Shown here: positions 46,504-60,500 of the stretch, piece after piece
Layout: each line of letters opens with the position of its first letter
How positions within the stretch are numbered: position 1 is the first letter of the stretch
From: Margaritispora aquatica
Lineage: Eukaryota > Ascomycota > Leotiomycetes > Helotiales > Discinellaceae
Direction of reading: 5' to 3'
Length of the DNA stretch: 64,000 bases
NCBI GenBank assembly: GCA_007644065.1
Contig: VJWN01000022.1
Coordinates: forward strand, 372,001-436,000
Translations under genes and position numbers: made by a program
Notes under the pieces: generated by a model
What the model saw: only the letters and a program-made list of their open reading frames with translations
Told to the model about the DNA's origin: nothing
Database searches by the model: none

Positions 46504-48021
46504 TAGTGTTCGAAATGGGTCGACCCGGGTCGACCTAGAGGAGTAGTCGGGTAGGTACCCGACCTAGGTAATGTTTATAGGATAGATACCCAAGATTTCG
46601 AAGGGTATCCGGATTTATTCGGGTCGACCCGGGTATTTACGGAATAATATAAATACGCTCTACTAGCTAATAAAAAGCCGTAAATAAACGTAATCTATCC
46701 TACTTTTTAAACTTAGATCTATCTAGAATCTATAAAGATATACTATTATTTAAATTTTTACTATCTATAAATACCTTTACTAGTATTATAAACTAAGCTA
46801 GTTTTATCTGCTATTATATTACCTTAATAAACTTCTTTACTTTTTTAAGCTTCTATATAAATACCTACGATTATTATCTTATTATCTTTATTAGTTTTAA
46901 GATTAATATTACCTTTAAAATAAAATCGCTTTAGTATTTTTAATAACGATTATTAGCTTCCTTTTCCGTGTTAATATAAAGCTCCTCTATTAAAAGAAAC
47001 AGCGTTATATATATTTATAGGTATATCTTCTTTATATTAATAGAAAATAATTAACGAGCCTAGAAAAGATAACTAGATAATAATATACTATACTTAGCTA
47101 GGTTATAGAATATAACTAAAATAGATTAAAAGATAACTATTAAGAACGAATAACTATAAAAGATACTACGATAAAAAACACCCTAGAATACCTATTATAT
47201 TAATATAAGCTATTACTCTAGTAACGGCTAATACTATAGTAAAGATACCGTTTTTTAAAAAGCCTTTATTAGAATAGATAAAAAAAAAACGTTTAGATAT
47301 ATTCTATTTAAGTTTATTATTAAAAATAACCTCTTTTTTTTATTTATAGAATAACTAAAGACTAAAGCTCTATTTAGCTTCCTATAGCTAGTATACCCTA
47401 GGATTTCGAGTTATTTACTTAAGAAGGATCTTACTACTCGTTTTAAAGTTAGCTTTAATTTAATCTTTTTAACTTTCTAATAATATATTAATATAAAAAA
47501 AAGAATTATATTAATAATAGATATATAGATAAAGAATAATAAGCTTAATTATATTATAGTTATAACGTATTATAAAACGATAGATAGAATCTCCGAATCT
47601 TTAATATTTAATATTATCGAACTAGTTAAATCTTTATATATTAGTATATATCTCTATAAAGAGTTTATTAAGATTATAGACTAGTTTAAAATTATATACT
47701 CGATTATCTCTATTATATATAATAACGTTAGTCCGAATAATACTATACTAGAGGAGTTTAAGGATAAGATTATATATAGATATATAGATTTTAAGGCTTA
47801 TAATTAAATATACTAGTTCCTTAGATTTAATAGACTAGAAAAAGACGTCTATTATATAATGTATATCTATAATATTACGGTATAATTAGCTTTTAAAACG
47901 ATGAAGTTAGACCTTAACGAATATTATTATTATTATCTTTATTAAATAAACTACGTAGTTACTATAGATAATAAAGAAAGATCTTTGTTCTTTAAGTACC
48001 GTTCTTTAAGTATACTATTTC

Positions 48022-48252
48022 TGTCAGGAATGGCATGTGAGCAGTATAGGTCACGTGGTATGGGTATAACAGAGGCGTTAGGTGACAGAGAGTTACGGAC
48101 CTGTCGGCTATACCTCCGACTAGTGTCTGGTTACCCCGCTTCTTATATATAAATAGAAGTTAGAAATAACTTAGTAAAAGTAAAGAGAAGTTTTAATAAG
48201 ATTATAATTCCTATAATACTAATTTTTACTACCTTATTAAACGAATCTTATA
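48022..48252 (+). repeat. 5' LTR (231 bp)
   Basis: Begins TGTCAGGAATGG and ends CTTATA (RIP-altered CA end). Its first 130 bp keep many CpA and TpG steps, unlike the matching part of the 3' LTR. Confidence 0.88.
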
Positions 48253-50199
48253 TTCTTCTCTCTCCTTAATACTCGAAAACGAGAGATAGTTTAGTATAAA
48301 TTAATTAAAAAACGTACTAGTTATAAAACTAGTTATATCTATTTAAGAGAAATAAACTATATCTTTTACCTACTCGTAGACGTAGGAGGGGAACTAGTAA
48401 AGTAAGACTATATTAGAAGAAGCTAAAACGGGGCTTAGCCGTATCCGAGAACCTATTATAAAGAACGAAGAAGACAAAGAAGATAAAGACGAAGGAGACG
48501 AAGACGAATCGGTTAAGGATTAGGAGAACCCTTAATAGCCTACTACTATAACGACTCCTATACCTAACTAGGAGTTAGCCTAAAAGTAAGAGGAAGTTAA
48601 TCGGTTAAAACAATAAATTATAGCTATATAATAACTTTATTATAATTAATAACGATAGAGCTAAAACGTCTCTAAAGTAGTTAGGTTAAGTAAAGAAGCT
48701 TAAACCCTATACGAGGAGCTTATAAACCTATATAAAGAAGAAGAAGAAAGAGAAAAGGATTATAATCCGTTAAGGAACTAGAAACGTTAACGTTAGATAT
48801 CTCGAACTAAAAGAGCTAGCTCTAAAAGTCTACCTTAGTACCGAAACTACTATAAGGAGATACTAATAAACTATATCCCTTAACTAAAGATTAAGTTACT
48901 TAAAATATTCTATAAGAAATCACTAAGTAAAATCTAAGCTTTTATTAAATAAATAGAACGACGCTTTATATAAGATAATAAAAGGGACTATCCTACTAAC
49001 TAAAGTAGAATTCTATTTTATATAGCCTTCTTCGATATAGTACCTAAACGGAAGTAGACCTCTTATAAAGAAAACTAAACAAGGATTAAAAATATTAACT
49101 AGGATAATTTTAAGAGTTTCTTTAAAGGTACTAATAATAACCTTATAGGTTTACTTCTATATATATCCGATAAGTATATAGAGGCTCGATATTAAGAAGG
49201 TTAATTAATCGAGGATTTCGTAATCTATTTAGAATTATTTAAACGACAACTAGAGCTTATAAATAGTAAGAATAATAACTAGTAGAGATACCTAGTACTT
49301 TACTCTTAGTTATACTTAATACTAAAACGAAACGTAAATATAAAAGATAAAGTTCCTATAGAACAAGAAAAGCTTATTAATCTTTATAAACGACTATAAA
49401 GAGGAATAAAGAATTAGGACAGGAATAAGGTTCTAACTAGTAGCCGAAGCTATACTAATTAGAATCCTAGGAATAAATAAAAAACCTCTTAAGATAAAGG
49501 AAAGGGTCTGGAATATTTAAATTTAAGAGAAAGCTATATAAAACCTAAATAGAACGATATAAATTAGACTTTTCTCGGACTTAAAACGGACCTAATAAAG
49601 ACTTATTATAGATATAGTAAACTAGGATATATACCCTCTAGCTATCTATAAGTTAAGTACTATAATTGTAACGAAATAGGCTATATAGTACCTAATTACC
49701 TTAAGCCTAAGAAGGTATAAGGAAACTAATAGTCCTAGTAGTAATATTAATAATACTAACTATACTAAGTAATATTAAAGTACGTTAAAGGATCGTAATT
49801 TCGATCTAAGTTAAGGGAGCTAAGGGGATATAGAGGACGGAATAAGCCCTTATTAATAGTAGGGTAGAGTAGAGTTATATATCTTAAACTCTTATTATTA
49901 ATTACAGATAAGTTCTAGAGAATAACTATATTAGCCTTACTACTATAGATAGAATAGAAATCTTAACCTATAGAGTTTATAAGATTAATCTAAAGGCTAT
50001 AAACTCTAAAGGTACTACGAAGACCTTCCGATATAGTTTCGTAGCCTATAAGTTTACTAACCCTAACTTCTCCTTTATTCTAGGATTTCCCTAGTTAAAG
50101 AATATTAACCTTACTATTAGATTCCTTTTAAGAACCTAGCGATACCTTTCCGAAAAGTATCTGATTTAACTATTAATAACGTTACGTTTCGAAAAAAAA

Positions 50200-53100
50200 G
50201 CTAGAGGATCGTCTATAAGATATATAGTTATTAGAACTATTACTAAAGCAGTAAAAGAGCTTCTATTAGAACTCGAAGATTATAAAGTAGTTTTCGACGA
50301 TACTAACGTTAATATCCTACCTAAACACTATTTAATAGAACACTAAATCGACTTAGAGCTAGGTATAGAAGTACTATAGGGACTAGTTTACCTTTTATTA
50401 GAACGAGAGCTTTTAGCTCTTTAAGAATATCTCTATACTAACGAAAAGAAAGAGTAGATTCGTCGTTTAACTAGTCCTATAAGAGTACCTATCCTTTTTG
50501 TACTTAAGAAAGATAGGGGACTAAGGTTATACGTCGATTACTATAGGTTAAATAAGGTAATAATTAAGAATCGTACTTCTTTACCGTTAATTAGTAAAAT
50601 ACTAGATTAGCTATAACGTTTACGAATATTTATAAAGCTAGATTTAAAAGATATATACTATCGTCTTTAGATTAAAGAAAAAGATAAGTAAAAGATAACT
50701 TTTTAGACTTATTATAAATACTTTAAGTATTTAGTTCTATCGTTTAGATTATCTAACGCTCCTACTACTTTCTAAACCTATATTAATTAAGCTCTTATTA
50801 GTCTCGTTAACGTTACTTATATAGTTTATTTAGACGATATCTTAATCTTTTTAGAAGACCCTAGAAAGTATATAGAGGTAGTATAGGAGGTCCTTATATA
50901 GCTTAAACAATATAAGCTTTTTATTAACCTTAAGAAATATATTTTTAATACTAATATAGTAGAATTTCTAGGTTTTATTATCGGACTAAAGAGGATTACT
51001 ATAGATCTATTAAGGGTTAGTACTATATCTAACTAATTTATATCTAAGTCTTTCCGAGATATTTAAGTGTTTTTAAAATTTATTAACTTTTATAAAAGGT
51101 TTATCTAAGGGTATTTAAAAATCTCTTACCCTTTAACTAAGATATTAAAAAGAATAGAAAAAGAAAAGAAAATAAAGCTATATTACCTCTCTCTTAAAGC
51201 TAAGTTAGCTTTTAGAGACCTCTACAAGAAATTTACTAAAGTACTAATTCTTTGTTATTTTAACCTTACTAAAAGAATTATAATAGAAATAGATACTTTA
51301 TAGTTTACCCTTAAAGATATTTTATTATAATTATTTAGAGAAGGAAAGAATACGAAATAGTACCTTATAGCTTTCTACTTAAAGAAGCTTTCTCTTATAG
51401 AAAGGAATTATAAAGTCTATAATACTAAGCTAATAGCTATAGTTTTCGTGTTTAAATAGTAAGGATAATACCTCTATAGGGCCTCTAAAGTAGTTATAGT
51501 TCGTACCGACTATAAGAACCTAAAATACTTTATAACTAAAAGAAAGCTTAACGGTAGATAAACCCGTTAAGTAGAAAGTCTAGTTAAAGTTAATTTTATA
51601 ATTAAGTATAGACCTAGGAAAACTAACCTAGTAGATAGGCCTTTACGGAGACTAAACTATAGAGAAATAGAGAGAGATAATAACTCTTTACCTACACTAT
51701 ATAATAAGCTAAAAATAGCTATAGTAGTATAGAAAGATATTAAACTACTTTATAAAGGAGTTAAGATTATTACTATATTTATAGTAGCTTCTAAACCTTA
51801 GAAAGTAGAAGTAGAGACAAGGATTAGGTACCCTCGGAACGGAGATACTCCGTAGCTTAGTTAAAGACCTTATATACGAGATATATAGGCTAAAGATAAT
51901 CGTAATATAGTAGATAATGTTAAGCTACTAAAGCTTATTACTAGAGCTATTAGTTATAAATAATACGTTCTATAGTTACTAGTAATTCTACTACTAGTAA
52001 CTAAAATAATAAATAAACTTATATTAGAACCGTTTTATAATATACTTCTTTGATTATAAGAGAATAACCCTTTTATAAAAGAAAAGTACTATAATATAAA
52101 GTTAGTATAGAGATATACTAGAAAAGACGTATAGAGAGTAGACCTAAGTAGTTTATTAAGATATAAGAATATAGTATATATCTTACCTGAAAGAGCTTTA
52201 AGATTAGAAGTGATTTAGACCTACTATAATAATATAATAGTAAGTTACTTTAGAGTAACTAAAACTATTAAGCTAATTAAAAGAAAATATTTTTAAATAA
52301 GTATAAAAAATAATATAAAAGAATATGTTACTAGCTATATAGTATATTAAAGAGGTAAGGCAAGAAGATACTATCCCTATAGTAAGATAGCTCCGTTTCT
52401 AGTCCCCTTTATACTATAGGAAGAGATAACTATAGACTTTATAATAGATCTTCTACTTTCGAAATAAAGAATATAGACGTATAACTCTATTCTAGTAGTA
52501 GTCGATAGGTTTATAAAGATAGCTTAGTATATACTATATTGTAAAACTATCGATATAGTAGAGCTTACTAATTTATTTATATATTACGTATATAAGGATT
52601 TTAGTTATCTAAAAGGTATAATCTTTAATAAAAGTTTAGTATTTATAAATAAGTTTTAGTCTATAGTAATATAGTACCTTTAGGTTCGCCGTTATCTTAG
52701 TACTACTTTTTATCTATAAATAGATAACTAAACAAAACGTTAGAACTAGACTTTAGAGTTTTATCTTCGAGTATTTTATAATTATAAGTAGTTAGATTAA
52801 ACAAACAAACTAGTATTAGCTAAGTTTACTTATAATAATTTAGTCTATAGTAATATTAGTAAAACGTTGTTTTAGCTACTTTATAGGTACTACCTTAAAC
52901 TAGGTATAAACGTCGAGGATACTATTCTTATTAGAGAAGTACCTGCTACTAAAGAAAGAATTAAAATACTTATTTAAAACTAAGAAGAGACTAGAGTAAC
53001 CTTCTATAACGTAGCTAAATCGTATAAGAAGTTTTATAATAAAAAGTATAACTTAATAAGATTTAAGATTAAAGATAAAGTATTATTATTAGTTAAAAAT

Positions 53101-53460
53101 ATTTGTTAATTACGCTTTAGTAAGAAAATCTTTAATAAATTCCTTAGACCTTTTAAAATTATAGCGATTAAGGGTTAGTATAGATAAGCCTACTAACTAA
53201 AGCTCCTATAATACTACCGAATACACGACGTTTTCTATATATTATTATTAGAACTATAAAAGGACCGTAAAGAAGTAAAGGTATCTATAGAAGAAGTATA
53301 GATCTAGAATAAGCTAGAGTATAAAGTAAAGGCTATCTAAGTATACTATAAAGGTGATAACGGAAAGGAATACTTAGTAAGATAGAAGGGATATAGATCT
53401 AACGAAGATATATAAGAACTACTAGAATACTTAGAGAATATAAAGAAAGAGCTTTAAAAG
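50200..53460 (+). pseudogene. Degraded retrotransposon pol (RT, RNase H, integrase, chromodomain)
   Basis: Readable traces in order: an RT segment like [11 protein letters not shown] with a following NRTSLPLI, and the catalytic box YLDDILIF at about 50824-50850. RNase H-like and integrase-like pieces follow to about 53000. A chromodomain trace EYLVR-stop-KGY with EYLEN lies near 53365-53455; the stop replaces the expected Trp, a G-to-A change. Stops occur throughout all frames, so no protein can be made. Type of decay: C-to-T and G-to-A on both strands. Confidence 0.8.
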
Positions 53461-54309
53461 TACCTTTAAAACACTACTATTAACAAGCCTATTCCTATAC
53501 GTACTAAAGTAAAACGGAAGCTACGACGTCGTAAATAGAAGGTATAATAATAAGTAGGATTTTCGGAAATTTCGAAAATTTTATATTTTAAATATATATA
53601 TATAATAGAGTTTAAAAAGAAAAAAGAGTTAGGATTTAAATTATAAAGATTATATTACGATTTATAAAAGATTATATAACTATCTAAATTAAATTCTCTT
53701 AAAAACTACTTACTTCTCCTTAGAATTAATCTCTTTATAGTTATCTTCTTTAATCTTTTTCTTAGTATCCTTATTATTATCTTAGAGACCAGCCTATTAG
53801 GGTTAGAATAGAAAGAGAACGGAGAGTACTCGGAGGGTACTTATAGTAGTAGTAGTAAATTTAACTAATTACTTAAAAAAAGTATTAGTTTTCTTTTACT
53901 CTATAAAGAAAGCTTAGGTTAACTTTTCAATACTTTTAAAAAGAGTATTTTAACGATTAAATATCTCTATACGAATCCTAATATCTTTAGAGGTATAGGA
54001 GATAACGGAAAGGAGGGTTTATATATATATATTAGAGATACTATTAACTTAGAAAAGTCGTTAAAAGCGATTTAGCTTTTCTATATAAATATAAAGAAAG
54101 TAAAGGAGCTATTAGAGTTAGAATAGAGGGTAGATAGAGAGGGTTCGGAGAGTAATTACCTAGTTATAGTTAGACTTTTATATATAATAATAAAAGTACT
54201 TGATCAAAGTTCTTTTATCGAACTTATAAATATAGTACGTATTAGTAGAAGCTAGCTTCGTATAGTAGGTATAAGGAGAACGGAGGCGTAACGGATAGGT
54301 AGTAGAGGA

Positions 54310-54352
54310 GCTTATAGTAGTAGTAGTAGAGTAGTAGTAGTAGTAGTAGTAG
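54310..54352. repeat. GTA/TAG trinucleotide microsatellite
   Basis: Nearly uninterrupted GTA repeats with one GAG-type interruption, inside the degraded retrotransposon 3' region. A shorter copy lies near 53846. Confidence 0.85.
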
Positions 54353-54678
54353 AATTAGTAGTTGATATAATAGAAGATTAGATTAATTTAAACGTAAAAA
54401 GTTACTTATATACTACTTTAGCTAATCTATTATTATAATAACTTTAATATAAAGCTTATAATAATAAGTTATTCGAGCTATAAAAGAGAGTTTATATACT
54501 ATTATAGTAGTTTCGCTTAGGGGACCTATAATAGTAAGAAGCTAGTATTATACCTAAGATATTATTTATATATAAGAAAGAGTAAAGAAGGATAGTTAAC
54601 GCTATTATTATAGTATTACTATTAATAGGAATACTACTATTATTAACTTGTAAAGGTACGAGCCTAGAGGGAGGATAA

Positions 54679-54909
54679 TATTAGAAATAGTATATAAGTA
54701 GTATAGGTCACGTAGTATAGGTATAATAGAGGCGTTAGATAATAAAGAGTTACGGACCTATCGGCTATACCTTTAACTAGTGTCTGGTTACCTTACTTCT
54801 TATATATAAATAAGAGTTAGGAGTAACTTAATAAAAGTAGAGAGAAGTTTTAATAAGATTATAATTCCTATAATACTAATTCTTACCACCCTGCCAAGCG
54901 AACCTTATA
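54679..54909 (+). repeat. 3' LTR (231 bp)
   Basis: Same length as the 5' LTR. Starts TATTAGAAATAG (C-to-T and G-to-A changed copy of the 5' LTR start). Its last 30 bp keep unmutated CpA/TpG (ACCACCCTGCCAAGCG). Confidence 0.88.
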
Positions 54910-55839
54910 ATTTCGTATACGTAAAACGCCGAGAGTAAATCTAAAGGTATAGTATAAGCTCCTAAGAATTAAGTTTTAAGAGCTATAATACAATATACTT
55001 ATACGTTAAAACTCTATAGATACTATATTAACGGTATTTCTTCTAATAATACTAGTAATTAAGGTTATTCTTATTACGTAAAATTAGGATATATTAGTAC
55101 GTTAGAATCTAACGTTTATTAATAAAGATTAGAATACTCTATAAAAGATAGTAGTATTTTTTAATATATTTTATAGACCTATAACTGTTTTATAGGCTAA
55201 TTACTACCCTATACTTTATAATACAGTCCTAGACTACTTATATATTATTCGATAATTCAATATTTAGATTATCTAAAATAAATAAGCTATACTTAAAATA
55301 ACTACTTAGGCTACTAAAAGTATAATATAAAAGTACTACTAGAAGTCGATACGTATATAGTATTCCTTTATTATAATAATATATAATCCTCGTTATAAGC
55401 TAACTCTTTTTAAATATCTTTACGATACTAAAAGAAGTACTTAAGCGCTTAACTTTAAGTTAGTTAAAGCGTATATATAACGCGTTTTTAGTAATTATAT
55501 ATAGCGAGAAATAGCTATTCGCGAATTCTACTATTAAAAAGCTAAGAATACTACTATTAACGCCGATAAATTAGTAGACGAAAAAGCTATAATTAACTAA
55601 CTATAAGGTAGAGAAAAGTAAAGAATTAACCTTTAGTATAGTTTTACTAACTTTATAACTAATCGTTAAACTAGCGTTATTCTAACTATAAGTATAATAG
55701 AGCTTAATTAGTAGCTTTCTATAGCTATACTTTACGTAAATATAACTATTAAAAAATAACGAGCTTTTATAATAAGTTAGTAATACGAGTTTTCTATAAT
55801 ATATAAAATAGTACGTAACTACTTTACTATTCTTACTAT

Positions 55840-55965
55840 ATCTATACCTTTAGAGAGAGTGTTTAGTTAAACTAGTAATCTAATTTCTATAAAACGAAAT
55901 CGTATCTTAAATAAGATAATTCGTTATATTTTATACTTAAAAAGTTAAAGAGTTTATATTACCGA
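55840..55965 (+). pseudogene. hAT transposase C-terminal remnant (outer element)
   Basis: The plus-strand frame reads an Ile-Pro-Leu-Glu-Arg-Val-Phe-Ser core, then NLIS, KRNRI and LYLKS, matching the order of the hAT dimerisation domain. An in-frame stop follows Phe-Ser. It confirms that the outer element is a hAT. Confidence 0.7.
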
Positions 55966-56269
55966 AGAAAGAGAAGAGGATTAGTATAAGCTTAATAAAA
56001 ATAGTGTTTAGATTCTTAAGAATCAGGATTAATAGTAGATTTTTATATCTAGACTTTATATTATTTAGTGTTTTTCTCGTTTTAACTAATTAGAATTTAG
56101 TATTTTCCTCGTTTCCCTACTAATAATATATATATCAAAAAGCTAGATTTACTTAGATTTCGGAATTTTTAAACTAGTAATATCTAACCTATAAAAAAAT
56201 CGCTAGATAGATATCTAGTTTAAAAACTAGTAGGTTAAGTAGGTTGACCCAGGCGAATTTCGAACACTG

Positions 56270-57558
56270 TACAGATAGCGACAACAACTAACCTAGAAAT
56301 GTATAAGCGGTTGAAGCTATGGACAGAGTCTTGTTTATAGAGCTTAAAATTCAAGGCTTACTAGGTTATTTTTAACCTGGTAATAACAGCTTGTGAATGT
56401 AAAATACAGAAGAAAAAATTGAGCAAGTTGATGAAGACAACATGATAGCAAAGCAGGATAACAGCCAATGCAATAAGATACAAGCAAGATTCTATCTGTA
56501 ATGATAAGAAAAATGGCAGACTTGCCTTGAATTAAAGAAAATCGGTGTAATAGAGTAGGGCATTTATAAAAGCTTAAGGAACGCCTACACTAGTAGAATT
56601 GGCACATAGCTGGCCTTGGGTTTGCTGGTTTGTCGTTTGTTCTTGACTTCAATGCCCCAAAGAAGTAATTGCAGGAATTTAGATATCATTGTTTGTTCTG
56701 ACTGAGAGACTATTTCCTCTATTCAATATAAAATCAACTTGTGGATGAGACTAGGTGTGATAAAGCGAACGATTTATGTAGTTGAAAGAATAAGGCAATA
56801 CAAAGTACCCACGATTCTAGCTCTGATAAGAGCAAGAATATCAATCTCAACATCTTGTGAGCTTCGGAGCACAACGCCTTGTCCATACTTCAGATAAATG
56901 ACGCTTTACTCCATTAACAAAACTCCCAATGGAAATCAATCATAAAGAACTTGGAGCCTCCTCCGAGATCGTTTGGTTGGCCAGCTGCATGGCGATTATG
57001 GCCACAAAAATGAATCGAAGACTGTTGGTGTGACAGACATGGATATATGACTTGACAGAGCAAGGCCAATTAGGAACTTGAGAGCGAGGAATTGACATGA
57101 TCCACATATGTCGCCAGACTTAGTGTTATTGCATCTTATGTTGTGATCTTTCAAGCACCTTTCAACTGATAGACTCTGTTCAATCTAGGTAGCTGGTAAT
57201 TGAACTCTTTTTAATTCAGGACATCGGTCGGGTTCAGGTTGCGGATTTAGTTGATTATATGTAATCTATTACTTAACTCGCAGGTTCAACAGTTGAGACC
57301 TCCCTAGCTACAAAGAGATGGCGATGATGAAACTACAAATTTGCTGGATAAGATACATCTGAGGCACCTTACTTCAGTGGATTTGACCACCCATATTACA
57401 TTTCACGTGATGAGATGTAGATCCGTACTACATCGCGTACCCCTGAAACATACCGCGACGACATCAACACTCACCACGAAGCTGGTCTACAAACACCAAG
57501 TGCGAACACCAACAGCGATGTTATGCATGGACCTGTATCTCCAAAAAAAACTCACGCC
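56270..57558. other. Intergenic region upstream of dynactin gene
   Basis: About 1.3 kb with normal composition after the RIP block ends sharply at 56269. No gene recognised. Confidence 0.45.
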
Positions 57559-60500
57559 ATGTCTGAGCTTGCAATCGGCCAAACTGTACAGCTCGTAGAT
57601 GGGCGCATAGCTGTTGTTCGATATGTTGGCCGGACTGAGTTCTCTACCGGGGAATGGATCGGAGTAGAGCTGGAGGACTACGATGGGAAGAACGATGGAA
57701 GCGTACAAGGGAGGAGGTATTTCGATTGCGAAATGAATCGTGGAATGTTCCTTCGACCATCATCGGCCACGATCATCGCACAACCAGAACCAGCAAAGCC
57801 TCCAAATGGAGCGGCCACCAGGAAAGCTGGGAGACCAAATAGCGGCGTGGCCCCTGGACTAGGAAGAAGGACGAGTATTGTGCCAGACTCTGCGGCGGGC
57901 AAGAGGATGAGCATGAATGCTTCGAGTCCAAGTCCAGCCACCAGGTCTCGGCCATCGAGCACAATTAGGGTGAGATCAAGAGATCATGTCGTAGATCCTT
58001 GTACTAATCACTATTTCATAGTCTCCTACCAAATCTCCTACGAAACAACTTTCTAATGCTAATTCGACGGCCTCTACTCCCCGAACTGGCACGCCTTCAG
58101 GTGCAAGGAACCCTTCAATATCAATGACAAGGCCTCGGCCGACTTTAGGTGCAAGTAGGACATCTATGGGACCACCGCCCAGGCCAACTGCTGGACCAGT
58201 ACGACCATCATTGTCAAGTGGACCCGGGGTTACAAATCGAACATCAGCGCCTCCTAGCAGGACAGCAAGTAGCAATCGGATATCTCTTGCGCCTAAGGCA
58301 AGACTCCGACCTGGAGCACGAGTTGCATCTATTGGCAGTCAAATGAGTAGCGGCCAGGCGAGTGAAAGTGGAAACGAGACCGGTGATGAGGATAGAAGCG
58401 CATCTGCAGTTTTGAGCCCTGCAGAGAGTCTTTCGCCCAAAGCACTAAGCCCTGGGGTTACAAGGACCTCTGCTGCTGATCGACAGCATGCGTCTCCCGT
58501 TTCAACTCACAGTGTCGCCTCGCCCGTGGCGCAGAGAAGTACAGGAGTCAGCACGGCTGCCAGTCGAGAAATTGAGGATTTGAAAACCAAATTACGATTG
58601 ATGGACAAGAAAAGGATGGAGGACAGGGATAAGCTTAAGGCTCTAGAGAAAATTCAGGGAGAGAGAGATAAATTCGAAGGCATCATACAGAAATTGCAAA
58701 CCAAATATCAGCCGCAACAGCAGGAACTTACGGATCTCCGGAAACAACTGAAAGAGGCAGAGACGAAATTCGAAGAGATTGAAAGTATTCAAGCAGAGCA
58801 TGATATTGTGGTTGAGATGGCAACACTGGATCGAGAAATGGCGGAAGAGACAGCCGAGGTGCTCAAGACGGAACTAGATGCTTTGAAGCAAAGGACAGAA
58901 GAGTTGGAACTGGAAGTGGAAGTTCTACGCGAGGAAAATGCTGAACTTGGTGGAGAGATGAGTGAGGAGGAGAAGACTAGTCAGGGCTGGTTACAAATGG
59001 AACGGAATAATGAACGCCTAAGGGAAGCCTTGATACGACTCCGAGATATGACCCAGCAAGCAGAATCCGAGTTACGGGACGAGATCAAAAGTTTAGAGGA
59101 AGATGTTCGAGAATTTGGATCTGTCAAGGAACACTACGAGGTTGTGAAAGAGAAGTTAGCACAATCGGAAGCCATTGTTGAAGATCTCAGGCAGCAGCTC
59201 GATAATGCGCTAGGTGCAGAAGATATGATTGAAGAGCTTACTGATCGGACAATGAGTATGGCCGAGCAAATTGAAGAGCTAAAAGCTACAATTGAGGATC
59301 TGGAGAGTCTCAAAGAGCTGAATGATGAGCTGGAAATCAACCATGTTGAAACAGAAAAGGAAATGCAGGAAGATCTCGACTTCAAAGATAGCATTATTGC
59401 CGAACAGGCAAGGCGATCGGCAACCCAGGAAGAGGCGATGGGTGATATGGAGTACACCTTATCTCGTTTCAGAGACTTGGTAACCAATCTCCAAACTGAT
59501 CTGGAGGACATGAGAGCGTCACATGCTGTTACAGAAACCGAGTCTGAGCAGCTGAATAGCCGATCTCGTGCTATGATGGACCTCAATTTGAAGCTGCAGG
59601 TGTCAGCTGCCAAGACACAAGTAAAGACGATTGATCTCGAACTTCGACGATTGGATGCTCAAGAGGCATCTGAACATCTTGCGATTGTTCAAATGTTCTT
59701 ACCCGAGTCATTCTTGGCAGACAGAGACTCAATACTAGCATTACTACGATTCAAGCGTGTCGGCTTCAAGGCTAATCTCCTGCATGGATTTGTCAAAGAG
59801 AGAGTCAGCGGGCAGCATCCTGCCGGTCACGAGGATGATTTATTTGCCGGATGTGAAGTTCTCGACAAGTTGTCGTGGGTATCTGCTATGTGTGATCGAT
59901 TTGTGAATGCTATCAGCCATTGCTCGGTGGAAGAATTTGCGAAATACGAAGGTGCTCTGTATGAGCTAGAGCCGGTTGAACGAGCTTTGAATGGTTGGAT
60001 TGACGGCCTTCGACGTGACGAGCTCAAAGAGAAGCAGTGTGCAAGTGAACTACAACGGACTATTGCTTTGATGTCTCATCTTGGCGAGGTACACATCTCA
60101 ACAGGATTGGCAAGCTATGCAGATGACATTCATATGCGAACTCTTGTTATGCAGAGTCATCTGGACAATGCAGCAGCTGCAATGTCCACCGCAAAGATCA
60201 TGGTTCAAACAATCATCCCAAATCAAGGGGATGAGGATGAACTTGCCACACATTTTGTGCGCAAGACAGATGCTGTTATTGCACATACTCGAAGTGCAAA
60301 GGTCATCATTGGAAAGGCCGTTCGGGCTCTTGAAGATCTTAAATCTCGTTCGCTGTCTCTCGCCCCCGATACAATGCAAAGCTTTGAGCAATGCGAAACC
60401 GCCACAGAGGAGCTGGCAACCTTCTCGCGTCATATCGGACACGATCTTTTTGTGCTGTTGCACGAAGAAGGTAGAGCTGAGCCATTCACCTACTCAGATG

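Larger units (their letters stand above)
48022..54909 (+). mobile_element. Ty3/gypsy chromovirus LTR retrotransposon, RIP-degraded
   Basis: A 6,888-bp element with 231-bp direct LTRs and a perfect 5-bp target duplication ATTTC (48017-48021, 54910-54914). The internal plus strand carries decayed gag-pol, with reverse transcriptase near 50460-50870, integrase further on and a chromodomain near 53360-53460. RT-integrase-chromodomain order defines chromoviruses of the Ty3/gypsy group. No frame is intact. It sits inside the hAT element at 46504, so it inserted later. Confidence 0.9.
46504..56269 (+). mobile_element. hAT-like DNA transposon carrying a nested LTR retrotransposon
   Basis: The ends are inverted repeats: left TAGTGTTCGAAATGGGTCG, right (complement) CAGTGTTCGAAATTCGCC, with a further shared GGGTC(G/A)ACCTA block. 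The 8-bp flanks TATAGATA (46496-46503) and TACAGATA (56270-56277) differ by one C/T change and fit a hAT target duplication. Near 55840-55960 the plus strand reads SIPLERVFS followed by KRNRI, the conserved hAT C-terminal region. Without the inner retrotransposon (48022-54909) and its duplication the element is about 2.9 kb. Everything is RIP-degraded, with stops in all frames. Confidence 0.82.

Noticed and set aside
54310..54352. Possible CRISPR-like repeat
   Set aside because: Plain trinucleotide microsatellite without spacers.
59134..59613. 159-codon minus-strand frame in the dynactin gene
   Set aside because: Antisense shadow of coiled-coil coding sequence, Ser/Leu-rich, no start context or domain.
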